Assembly: GCA_029990175.1 (NCBI GenBank)
Contig: JARKIP010000065.1
Coordinates: forward strand, 28,684,501 to 28,748,500
Direction: 5' to 3'
DNA from: Petunia secreta
Taxonomy: Eukaryota; Streptophyta; Magnoliopsida; Solanales; Solanaceae
DNA: 64,000 nucleotides
The position numbers were made by a program, and so were the translations under genes. This document shows positions 44,028-54,793 of this stretch, in pieces. Positions within the stretch are counted from its first letter, which is position 1. Each line of letters starts with the position of its first letter. The notes under the pieces are model-generated. The model saw nothing but the letters and a program-made list of their open reading frames with translations, was not told where the DNA came from and searched no databases.

Positions 44028-44741
44028 ATGCCTTCAGAAGATGGTGACTATGAAGGGTATGATTCTTGTGGAGATGATGGAGACTATGGATCCTATGATG
44101 GTGATGATTGCTATAATGACACCGGGAACCATGGATCTTACGAGGATGAAGTAGATCACTATAATGATTACGAGGATGAAAAAGACTACGAGGCTTGTGA
44201 AAATGAACGAGAAGATCCTTATGCTTCTGGTCGAGAATATGAAGCTAGTGACGCTTCGAGGTATGATGATCCTACTTGCCTTCTTTGTGATGATCTTGAA
44301 TACGATGAACGTAATATCGGGGAAATTGATGATGAAGTTGATCGAGTGAACTATTCGATGACATCTTCCTTCGGTGTCTCGTATGGAGCACAAGGGAGTA
44401 GTAGAGCTCCTTCCATCAGGTTGGGAAGAGGTGGTGGAGGTTGTTCTATGGGAGGAGGAAGACTTGCAACTTTGAGTCGTGACACACGATTCAATTCTTC
44501 CAATTCATATGGGAAGGGTGGCTCGAGGAGCACTGGTGGTTGTGGACCCGAGGAGGGTAGAGGAGGTTTCTACCGAACTCTTTCTCTGAGGAGAAGTCTT
44601 TACGGGTCCTATGCTAAAACTCCTTCCTCGACTTTCAACAATACTTTTAATGTTGGAAGAGTTAAAGGAAGTGGAAGTTATCCTAGTGGTGTAGCCACTA
44701 GTGGAGAAATATGGAAGTATCCATCTCGTAGTGGTACTTGA
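44028..44741 (+). CDS. Acidic Gly/Asp/Tyr/Ser-rich ORF in gag position
   Basis: 237 codons with no resemblance to a gag core. The start MPSEDGDYEGY recalls the gag starts of the relatives (MASDGDD, MSSEGDD). It is followed by an Asp/Tyr/Gly-rich acidic half (GDDGDYGSYDGDDCYND) and a Gly/Ser/Arg-rich half (LGRGGGGCSMGGGR, KGGSRSTGG). No zinc knuckle. The composition is that of an intrinsically disordered, RNA-binding-like protein, but function is unknown. It may be a gag whose structured core was lost or replaced. It ends by a frameshift into the protease-like frame. Confidence 0.55.
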   Translation: MPSEDGDYEGYDSCGDDGDYGSYDGDDCYNDTGNHGSYEDEVDHYNDYEDEKDYEACENEREDPYASGREYEASDASRYDDPTCLLCDDLEYDERNIGEIDDEVDRVNYSMTSSFGVSYGAQGSSRAPSIRLGRGGGGCSMGGGRLATLSRDTRFNSSNSYGKGGSRSTGGCGPEEGRGGFYRTLSLRRSLYGSYAKTPSSTFNNTFNVGRVKGSGSYPSGVATSGEIWKYPSRSGT

Positions 44742-44742
44742 T

Positions 44743-45400
44743 GGGATATGTAAAGGACGCTACGAAGATGATCTCATGAGACAAAGAAATTGGTGTCAAT
44801 TCATAGTGAGCCTTAATGAGAATCGTTGGTATGTGCTTCAAGTGGATGAATGTGAAGCAAGTTGGATTAGTCCTCTTGTAGTGAGAAGGTTGGGAATACC
44901 TTGTGTTGATGGAATGGCTAGGGTAGTTGTTTCACAAAGGAACATTAAAGAAGAAGATGAGTGCAAGGTGGGTCCTTTAGAGGGATGTGATATTATGTTA
45001 GGAAAACCTTGGCTTCTCAATAGATACTTCAAGTTCACTTATGCCCTTGACGGTTACCAAATTAAAGCACAAGGAAAGATGCAACTCTTCATTCCTAGGA
45101 AAGAAGAAGTACAACCAAGAAAGCCCACGAACATGAGAAATAGTGGGACACCATCAAAGAGAAATTCTATGCTTGAAAGAGTGCCATCGAAGAGTCCTTC
45201 GAACACACGAAGTGGTGGGACAAGTTCAAGAAAAGAGTCGACCGAAGTCAACAAGCTTAACGTATTAAACGGACATTGGATGACGAACAAGATCCAGATC
45301 ACTGTGGCTGATCTTATGGCCGAACTAATAGGGATCGGAGCTGAAATTCAAAGTGTGGATGCCTGTCTTGCTAACCTTGAGCAAGCAAGGGTCCCGAGGA
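44743..45400 (+). pseudogene. Protease-like segment with altered catalytic motif
   Basis: The frame beginning before 44743 contains QVDECEASWISPLVVRRLGIP and GCDIMLGKPWLLNRY, which aligns in order with IDSGSCANIVSQ and CHLLFGRPW of the 59748 element. The expected catalytic D-S-G reads D-E-C, so it should be inactive as an aspartic protease. It is followed by a Ser/Arg/Pro-rich linker and a frameshift near 45400. Confidence 0.6.
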
Positions 45401-46899
45401 CACCAGCTTCGGAGCCAAGTTCACGACGAAGAAGGAAACCTCGGTTGATGAGTCTTCGAGTCCTAGACTTCGGGTTGATGTTAAAAGTCCACCTACTCCA
45501 GCTATGGGTATTCTTGGGCCTCGACCCAACTCACCCGAATATGAGAAACAAAAGATCGAGAGGAGTAAGGGAGTGATCGGTGATAACTCTCGAGTAGAAA
45601 AAGGAGCGGTTGTGTTGAGTGATGTGAGTGAGTTGTCACCACCCGAACCCACACCTGACCTTGAAAAGAAAATGAGGGAAAAGAAAGAGCGAAAAAGAAT
45701 CATTGAAATTAAGGACACCCTTTATTCTAACCTTAAACTTTTATCTTTTTCTTCTACTTGTTTGAGTTCTTTTTTAGGTACTCTTGGAGGCAAACTGATG
45801 GAGCCCCAACCATGTTCCGAAGTAGATAGACAAGGTGAAGAAAATCTTCCATGTGAGCTCCACGGTGAAGAAACTACTTATGACACTTCGGAGGCATTGG
45901 GAGAGACCGAAGGCCCGTCCGAGGTAAGTGATCGTTTTCCTTCCCGTGAGCATGATACTTCCTTGTCTTGTGAAATTGATAGAGAAACCTCTATGCTAGT
46001 TGATGATTTGTATTATTACCATGTTTTTGCAACTAGTGTAGAGTCGAATGGTCAACTAGCGAGTGAATGTGAACCACTAGTTGAGAGGATTGATAAGCCA
46101 CATCATGGTGTGAGCTCGATCTTCACCGAACCTCTCTGTAGTGACGAAGTAGTAGTTGACCTTTCTTGAGACCCTTTTTATGACACACCACCAATCTTTG
46201 AAAAAGGGAATAAGGAGTTGTTCGATCATACCCTTGTTGAAATTATTGCCTATGGTGGATCTATGTGTTGTAGTGAGGATGATGATACCCTTGAGAGTCC
46301 CTAGTGGATGAGTTGGACCGGATTATATTTGATTACTCCTCAAGTGTTGATGATGATCTTGGTTCGGATGCACCTTTGATGGGTAGTGAACTTGTTTTCT
46401 CTAACCCTTTGTTCGAAAAAGAGATGGTGATGTGCATCAGACTCGAGGAGAGTATGAACCACCTCGGTTTGGAAAGCTTAACCTCGTAGATAATCCATTA
46501 TTTGAGACCTTCTTCGGAAGCTTGTCTAATGAGAAGGATTGTCTTGGAGGTAATCTTGGAGGTGACAAGCTATCTCTTGATGTGAATAAGACTGCTTTTA
46601 AGAAGGGGGAGAGAAGTATTCAATGTTAACTGTCGATTGAACTATATAACACACTTCATCCCACCTGTTGATCACACCTCGAGTATTGTGCTTACCGAAG
46701 CCCATAAACCACATAGTGATAAAAGTGAATCGAGGGCTCCGTATGATGACTATGGGATTAGAGATGATAGGTCCTTTGATCGATACGCATTGCATGTTCA
46801 GTGTCATATTGATATCTTCGATTACTCATATGTTCGGTACAGTTTCTGTTTGAGCCAAGAACTTGTTGTTTCCTTCGTAGACATAGGCTGTTTGATTTG
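45400..46899 (+). pseudogene. Unknown ORF in place of pol (second copy)
   Basis: Homologue of the 4748-6319 ORF in matching order: KQKIERSKGVIGDNSRVEKG, SDVSELSP, LMEPQPCSE, YDTSEALGE, then after a stop at about 46167 YDTPPIFEKGN, GGSMCCSED and LDRIIFDYSSS, then SNPLFEKE, then PPVDHTSS. It has several stops and a shift near 46440. Shared content with an independent element shows this ORF belongs to a subfamily. Truncated at the inverted Tat-like LTR. Confidence 0.68.
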
Positions 46900-47690
46900 T
46901 GTTGAACCCTCCCAAAACTCCATACAAGTACTCAATAGGGATGTAATTTCAACAAAATGGGACTCCAAAGGGCTTCTTTGGAGTCGCCACCTAATTTAAG
47001 GATTATTAGGAACCTAACGTTAATTAAAGAGTGCAATCATTCCCTTACTTAAAGGAAGTTAACAAATTTCAGAGATTCTTAGGTAAGTGGTTCTATTAAA
47101 TTCGAAAGAAGGTCCCTTGCAGGAGCACTTTCGAAAATCCGCTAAAAACGGTTAATCCGATGGTTTTCACGAATTTGTTCAGGATAATAAAAATAGAGTT
47201 AATTTTAAATAAGGATAATATAAATAAGATAAGAATTCGGTTATGCCGATACTTAGATAAATAAATGACCAAATTTAATATTAATTAGATGGATAATTTA
47301 AAAATAGTTGATTGATTAATTAGTTAACTAAATAAATAAGGGGGCTAAATAAAATTAAGTGAACAAATAAAATTAAATGAACAAATAAAATATTTGATTA
47401 GGTAAATAATAATAATTGATTGGATAGATAAATAATAAATAGATAATAACTTAATTAAATAAATAAATACTTATATGAATTCAATTAGATATGGAATAAA
47501 TGGATAATAATTGATTAATTAAATAAATGAGTAAATGAATAATAAATAATAATTGGATAAATCATTAATTTAAGTATAAAAAATAAATGAAGATTGTATA
47601 ATTTTAAATAAATTTTTATTCTTTTGCATTCAATAATTGACGAGAGGTTTCTATTGCCTTAAATTAATTGACGCGTCCCAAAGAAATGGG
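46900..47690 (-). repeat. Tat/Ogre-like LTR, inverted, part 1
   Basis: The reverse complement matches 36150-37007 up to GGGTTCAACA at its end. It is AT-rich (TAAATAAAT words). Interrupted at 47690 by the Tekay-like insertion and resumes at 56709. No primer site follows its end, so it is a solo LTR or a fragment. Confidence 0.6.
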
Positions 47691-49624
47691 TGTAATACCC
47701 CAGTTAAATAAAACAAGGGCAATTCAATCATTTCATAAATTAATTCAAAAAAATAAAAAAAAGAACAAAGAAACGAGCAAGCAAAAGGACTCTGCAGAGT
47801 CCAAACAGAGAGAAAATTGGTACCAAGGGATTAAGGGGAAGGGGTCCTTACGCAGCAACAAAGGGGGGGGGGGGGAAGGGAGTTTATAAAGAAAAGCTTT
47901 TTTTAAGTGAGAAGAACATCAGGGAAAACAAGTGTAGAATCAGGGAAAGAGAACAACAAAGGTAAACAAAACTTTTCTTTTCCCTTGGTTAATTTCTTCC
48001 TTTGCCCAAACAATTAGCCTGTATAAGGAAGTAAGTTGGTTAACTAGATGTAATGAAAATAATAGGAAAACACAGGAGTATTTTTATATAGAAAAAAATC
48101 AGGAATCTACTATTATTGGGATGCAAATCCTGTTAGCTTTTAGCCAGCACGATAGTGTACGGATTAAGAGTACTTGCTCATTCTATATTTGACTTTATCA
48201 TATCAAAGGTTATTCCTCTATATAGAGATGAACTAACAGATATATAAATTGAATGTTTATACAAAGAATGACATTCACAATTGACTAAATTGAAGAATAG
48301 AATCGCAATCAGGCATCCTCGAGGATCGAGTATTCTAATTAGTTTTGAATTTTCGTAAACGAGGAAATTAAACACGAGATCGATACATGTGATTATAGAT
48401 TGACCAGACGAGGTGTTGGATCGCTCGTGAAAGATACGCTTAAGCTACACACGTCTGTACTGTGAGTGATGACCTTACCACAATTTGTGTTTTCATAACT
48501 TGCATGGTTTCTACTTGATTTTGAAGTAAATGTGTTACTGAATGTTTAAACTGCATGTGGGACAAGTCCTTTTACAAGATATATACCGAAGTAGTTATTT
48601 GAATTATTTTACTGTTACAAGATTTGATTTTTACCGCTACTTGACATGTTTTACCGCTACGTGAAATATTGAATTGTTACTCAAAATGCCCTGTACTTGG
48701 TATAGGGAATATATATATTTTTGGGATGAGCCTTGACAGACCCCGTAGCTAACGATGGGTACGTTAGACCTGGTGCACCTTGTATACTCCGGATTACCGT
48801 TACAGTCCTTGCTAGTGGGAAGGTAGAACTAGCTTACCATTACTGATTTCCTCAGAGAGGAATTTATACTGATTACATGGTTTGTTCTTGAAAATATCCC
48901 AAACCCATATACTTGATTTAATATAGCGATACTGAATTTATTACTGGTTTGATATTGATTACTGTTTTCAAGAAGTACTTGAAAAGACTGATTTCTGTTT
49001 GTCATTCTGAAAGTGACAATTAAATTATATGTATATTTCTGCATTAGATATATTGGCATGTTTTTGACTTGTCCCCACTTAAAACGGTTGTTGATAAGCT
49101 TTGTTACTCACTGAGTTGCGACTCAATCCTCGCTATATTTTTCCTTCCAGATACAGCAGGTGCCGTAGCCGAGGATCTTCATTCTTAGAGTCGCGAGTTG
49201 ACAATCCTGGTGAGCCCCGCATTAGTTCGCGTGGGCAAGAGCTTTATTTATTCATTATTGTCTTTCTTTGAAACTCTTAGAGTCGCTCCATTTAATCATT
49301 TATTAGTCATTCGTTTCGTCAGTTGGTAACCAGTTGGATTATTCATTAATAAGTTACTCTTGCGAGTATTTGGTGTCTATGAACCTACTACAACCCTGTT
49401 AGGTTGTTCTCGTAGTATTTGGAGATAAATGTGGTATTTTTATTATTATTGCGTAAGGATATTGGTTATTGGCTGGTTTTCTGTTTGTTTAAAAGCAGGT
49501 AAAATTTTTGATAGGCCTAAAAATAGAGGAAACTCTGCCCGATTTTCTGTAGAATTTAGGATAAGGCTTGTTTAGGGACTTAGTTCCTGAGCGCCGGTCA
49601 CGGCCCCGAAACAGGGTCGCGACA
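47691..49624 (+). repeat. 5' LTR, Tekay-like element
   Basis: It is 1934 bp, TGTAATACCC... to ...GGTCGCGACA. A TATA-like TTTATAAAG is near 47882-47890, just after a G13 run (47863-47875). Non-coding; ORFs in it are chance. Confidence 0.92.
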
Positions 49625-49628
49625 AAGT

Positions 49629-49640
49629 TGGCATCAGAGC
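49629..49640 (+). other. Primer binding site (initiator Met tRNA, one mismatch)
   Basis: TGGCATCAGAGC versus TGGTATCAGAGC, 4 nt inside the LTR. Confidence 0.85.
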
Positions 49641-49843
49641 CCTAGGTTATTCCTGTGACTAATGGAGCACACCTCAGTAGTAGAATCTCTATTATGGTTA
49701 TGTTGCCGGCCATTCCCATAATCGTTATTTTGCGAGGGCGTGATAGGATGTTTCGTGTCTTTCCTTCTTTCTTGTTCCTTCCGTACGTGTGAGATGACTA
49801 CTGCTAAATAGATGAATCAAACGTTAGTTATTCTATTACTCAG

Positions 49844-50167
49844 ATGGCTGGTAAGACAAGAGCTAAAAAGGCGGCCCGAGCTGCTCCGAATTCCTCCACT
49901 GCTGGGCCGTCATCCTCAGCTAGGAAAGGAGGTAATACTCAGGGATGAGGCCAAGCTGCTACCATGAGGACTGGTGCTACTACAAGAGCTACAAGAGAGC
50001 CTACTCCAGAAATTGAGGATAATCCACCTCCACCGTCATATGAGAATGCTACTATTGAGGCACTTAATGCTATGCAAAGGTCCATTGAACTCTTGAATGC
50101 CAGAATGGATAGACAGAAAATGGCTAGACAACAGAATGTTGCTCCAACGCAACCTCAGGTACCTACA

Positions 50168-50212
<45 letters not shown>

Positions 50213-53200
50213 CCTCAGGCTCAGCCACAGACTCAGGCTCAGAGACAGACTCAGATTTTTGGTAACAGAGAAGTGTCCTTACCAGAGTTCTTGAAACTTA
50301 AACCACCAAGGTTCACGAGTTCTGACACTACAGAGGATCCTCAGAGTTTCTTGGATGGTACACTTAAGGCGTTGCGTGGTCTTGGATGTTCTAGTGAGAG
50401 ATCCGTGGAACTTGCAGCATACAAGTTGGAGGATACATCTAATACTTGGTATGAAACTGTTCTTTTAGAAAGGCCCACAGAAGCATCACGATTGACATGG
50501 GATGAGTTTACTAAGTTGTTCATGGATTGCTTTCTCCCTGAAAGTCTGAGGAAGGAATACGCTAGGCAATTTGAGAGATTAGTTCAGACTCCAGATATGG
50601 ATGTATCGACATATAACACTAAGTTTACTAAGCTGGCTAGATATGCACCTAACTAAGTGCCTAATGAAACATCTCCGGTTAAGAGGTTTGTTGATGGGTT
50701 GGTTGATCGTTTATTCAATGCAGTTGCTCCGCAGATGAAGAATCTGAATTACTCTGATGCACTTGACCTTGCTAGAAAGATTGAAAACAGGGGTCGTGAA
50801 TCATGGGCAGCTAAAGATTCATATAAGAAGGCTAAGACTGGGGGATCTTTCATTGAAGGAGTTAGCACAGACCGTAGAGCAGGGAATCAGGTACAGCGAC
50901 AGGGTTTTCAGACAGGGACAAACTTGGTTTCCCAGCCATCCGTTAGAGCACCTCCTCACAAAGATAATGCTAAGGGGCTACCATTATCATCTGGACATCA
51001 TAGCTCTGGACAGATATATGCTACTGATTCAGTATGTCAGACTTGTGGTAGATTACATTGGGGTTTGTGTCGTGTTCTGACTGGAGGGTGCTTCCGGTGT
51101 GGCAAGTTGGGACATCACATACAAGATTGCCCTCATCCTCAAAGAGAGTTTAGCCAGGCTTTTGTGCAGGCAGCGGCATCTACGCAGACTACTCGTAATA
51201 ATACAGGTACTGCTGGTAGAGGTAACAGAGGTAGAGGTATCGGAGATCGTGCCATGGGTAATTGAGGACAGGGGACTGCAGGTAGAGGCCAGTCGAGAGT
51301 TTTTGCACTTACTAGGCAGGATGCTCAGGCCTCAAATACTGTGGTTACAGGTATTCTTTTTGTTTGCTCACTTGATGCACTTGAATTGTTTGATCCAGGA
51401 TCTACCCACTCCTATGTGTCTTCATTCTTTGCTTTGAGGTTTGATAGACAACCAGAAATATTGAATGATCCTTTTCTAGTTGCTAATCCTGTGGGAGATT
51501 CTTTACTTGTTGAATATGTGTATCGTGCTTGTCAAATTCGGGTTGAGGGTAGGGATACCTTAGCTGATCTAATTATACTTGATATGGTTGATTTTGACGT
51601 ACTGATGGGTATGGATTGGCTATCTTCTTGCCACGCTACCCTCGATTTTCATGCGAAGGTAGTTAAGTTCGAGATGCCTAATGAACCCAGTTTTATTCTG
51701 AAAGGGGATCAAATTCTAGAGATGTGTAATGTCATATCATATGTAAAAGCTCAGCAGTTAGTGATGAAAGGTTGTTGGGCATTCTTAGCTATGGTGAGAG
51801 ACACAAGAGATGTGACTCCTAGCTTGGAAATGGTTCCAGTAGTGCAAGAGCTCACCGATGTATTTCCTGAGGATTTACTGGGACTACCTCCAGTGCGGGA
51901 TATAGATTTTAGCATTGATGTGGCACCTGACACGCAACCCATATTGATTCCTCCATATCGTATGGCACCAGCGGAGTTGAATGAGCTAAAGGAACAATTG
52001 CAGGAGTTATTGAACAAGGGATTTATCAGACCAAGTGTATCTCCCTGGGGTGCACCTGTGCTATTTGTGAAGAAGAAAGATGGGTCCCTAAGAATGTGCA
52101 TTGACTACAGACAGCTAAATAAGGTAACGGTACGTAATAAATACCCTTTACCTCGTATTGATGATCTGTTTGATCAGTTGCAGAGAGCTGCCCATTTCTC
52201 AAAGATTGATCTTCGATCTGGTTATCATCAGCTCAACGTTAGTGACAAAGATATTCCTAAGACAGCTTTCAGAACTCGATACGGGCATTATGAATTCCTT
52301 GTGATGCCTTTTGGGTTGACTAATGCCCCAGCTGTATTCATGGATTTAATGAATAGGGTGTTCAAGCCGTTTCTGGACAGATTTGTCATTGTATTTATTG
52401 ACGATATCTTGGTGTATTCTCGCAGTCAACAAGAACACGAGGCTCATCTGAGAGTTGTACTGCAAACATTGCGGGAACATAAGTTTTATGTGAAGTTCTC
52501 TAAGTGTGAATTTTGGCTAGATTCCGTAGCATTTCTTGGGCATGTGGTATCCAAGGATGGAATACTGGTAGATCCTAGAAAGACGGAAGCAGTGCAGAAA
52601 TGGCCCCGGCCAACCACTCCTACAGAGATCCGCAACTTTTTGGGTTTAGCAGGTTACTATAGGCGTTTTGTGCAGGATTTTTCCAGAATAGCAGCATCAT
52701 TGACTAAGCTAACACAGAAAAATGCAAAGTTTCAGTGGACCGATGAATGTGAGCATAGTTTTCAGAAGCTCAAGACATGTTTGACCACTGCACCAATTCT
52801 AGCTTTACCATCTGGTTCGGGAGGATTCACTGTATTTTGTGATGCTTCGAAAGTGGGATTAGGGTGTGTTCTCATGGAAAATGGTCGTGTAATAGCTTAT
52901 GTTTTACGACAATTGAAGAAGAATGAACAGAACTATCCCACTCATGATCTGGAGATGGCTGCAGTGGTATTTGCATTAAAAATTTGAAGGCACTACTTAT
53001 ATGGAGAAACATGTGAAATTTATACTGATCACAAGAGCCTAAAGTATATTTTTCAGCAGAGAGATCTAAACATTCGGCAGCGTCGCTGGATGGCACTTCT
53101 CAAGGACTATGATTGCACTATTCTATATCATCCAGGGAAGGCCAATGTTGTGGCTGATGCATTAAGCAGAAAGTCCATGGATAGTTTGGCACATATAGCT

Positions 53201-54760
53201 CCTGTAAAGAGACAGTTGGCCAAGGATATTCACAGGCTCGAAGGTACAGGTATCAGCTTCAGCGTGACTAATTCTAGGGTGTTATTGTCTTATGTTCCAG
53301 CCAAGTCTTCATTGGTAGAACGTGTTAAATCCACTCAGTACGAGGATGAATGGTTGTGCAAATATCGAGATGAAGTCCTAGCTGGTAAAAGCAAGAATAT
53401 GGTTATTGATGATAATAGGGTTCTCCGACTAGGTAACCGGTTATGCGTGCCAGAAATTGATGGGCTAAGACGAGTTATTCTCGAGGAAGCTCACCATTCT
53501 AGATACACTATACATCCTGGATCCACTAATATGTACCGTGACCTGAAGCAATTGTATTGGTGGGAAGGTATGAAGAAAGATATTGCTAACTTTGTTGCTA
53601 GTTGTTTGACTTGTCAACAGGTTAAGGCTGAGCACCAGCGGCCCGCTGGACTACTACAACGGCTTGAGATTCCCGAGTGGAAGTGGGAAAAAATTGCCAT
53701 GGATTTTGTGACTAGGCTACCTCGTACACTTAAAGGTTATGATTCAGTATGGGTGATTGTTGATCGGCTTACAAAGTCAGCACACTTTTTGCCGGTTAAA
53801 ACTACTTACAGTGGTGCGAGATATGCACAGTTATACATGAATGAAATTGTCCGACTCCATGGAGTTCCACTGTCCATTATCTCTGACAGAGGATCACAAT
53901 TCACTTCTCACTTTTGGAGGTCCTTTCAAAGAGAATTGGGTACTAGAGTAGACCTTACCACCGCATTCCATCCTCAAACCGACGGTCAGTCTGAACGTAC
54001 TATACATATATTAGAGGACATGTTGAGAGCTTGCATTATTGATTTTGGTGGTAGTTGGGATACTTATTTGCCTTTAGGTGAGTTTGCTTATAACAACAGC
54101 TATCAGGCAAGCATTCAGATGGCTCCTTACGAGGCTTTATATGGTAGGCGTTGTCGTTCTCCAATTGGATGGTTCGAAGCCGGTGAAGTTAAGGTTTTAG
54201 GACCAGACCTGATACAGGAAGCTATTGATAAGGTCCAGTTGATTAGGCAGAGATTGCTCACAGCTCAAAGCAGGCAAAAGTCTTATGCAGATAAAAGGAA
54301 AAGAGATTTGGAGTTTGCAGTTGGGGACCGTGTGTTCCTACGAGTCTCCCCTATGAAAGGCGTGACACGATTTGGGAAGAGAGGAAAGTTGAGCCCGAGA
54401 TTCATAAGACCCTATGAAATACTTGAACGAGTTGGAGCTGTTGCTTACAGTTTGGCTCTTCCTCCAGAGTTATCTTTTATTCATCCTGTGTTTCACGTGT
54501 CTATGCTACGAAAGTATGTGCCGGACGATTCTCATGTGCTTGATACACCGACTATACAGCTTAATGAGAAATTATCTTATGAAGAGGAACCAATAGCCAT
54601 AGTTGAGAGTGAAATAAGAAAGTTACGGAGAAAAGAAATAGTGTTCGTGAAAGTTTTGTGGAGAAACCATACTGCAAGGGAAGCTACTTGGGAAATGGAA
54701 GATGATATGCGATCCAAGTATCCTTACTTATTTCACCCTACAGGTATGCTCTTTGTTTAA
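49844..54760 (+). pseudogene. Tekay-like gag-pol polyprotein with four in-frame stops
   Basis: A single frame of 1639 codons. Gag includes a Gln-Ala repeat (residues ~107-128), then a retrotransposon gag core and zinc knuckle CFRCGKLGHHIQDC (residue ~416). Protease has FDPGSTHS (D at 517; Pro in place of Ser/Thr is odd). RT has KIDLRSGYHQ and catalytic FIDDIL (DD at 853-854). RNase H ends at DALSRK. Integrase has the HHCC finger and catalytic Asp 1287, Asp 1348 and Glu 1384, giving DD35E spacing. A C-terminal chromodomain is at about 1575-1635 (VKVLWRNH, ATWE). Stops: TGA 49946, TAA 50654, TGA 51263, TGA 52985; none shifts the frame. Gag builds particles; pol copies and integrates the element. 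Confidence 0.92.
50166..50245 (+). repeat. GCTCAG hexanucleotide repeat in gag
   Basis: About a dozen GCTCAG units, some varied, encode alternating Gln-Ala. It keeps the reading frame because the unit is 6 bp. Confidence 0.95.
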
Positions 54761-54780
54761 ATTCGGGGACCGAATTTCTT

Positions 54781-54793
54781 AAGGGGGAGAGAT
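54781..54793 (+). other. Polypurine tract, Tekay-like element
   Basis: AAGGGGGAGAGAT immediately before the 3' LTR and 20 nt after the gag-pol stop. Confidence 0.85.

Larger units (their letters stand above)
41972..46899 (+). mobile_element. Second RT-less CRM-like element (3' end missing)
   Basis: It has a 5' LTR with TGATG...CATCA ends, Met-tRNA-like primer site, 1.2-kb leader, an unusual low-complexity ORF in the gag position (44028-44741), a protease-like segment (44743-45400) and the same unknown ORF as the 3999-10210 element (45400-46899). There is no RT or integrase. It stops where an inverted Tat-like LTR starts, at 46900, and I find no matching 3' LTR. Frameshifts separate the three ORFs. 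Confidence 0.75.
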
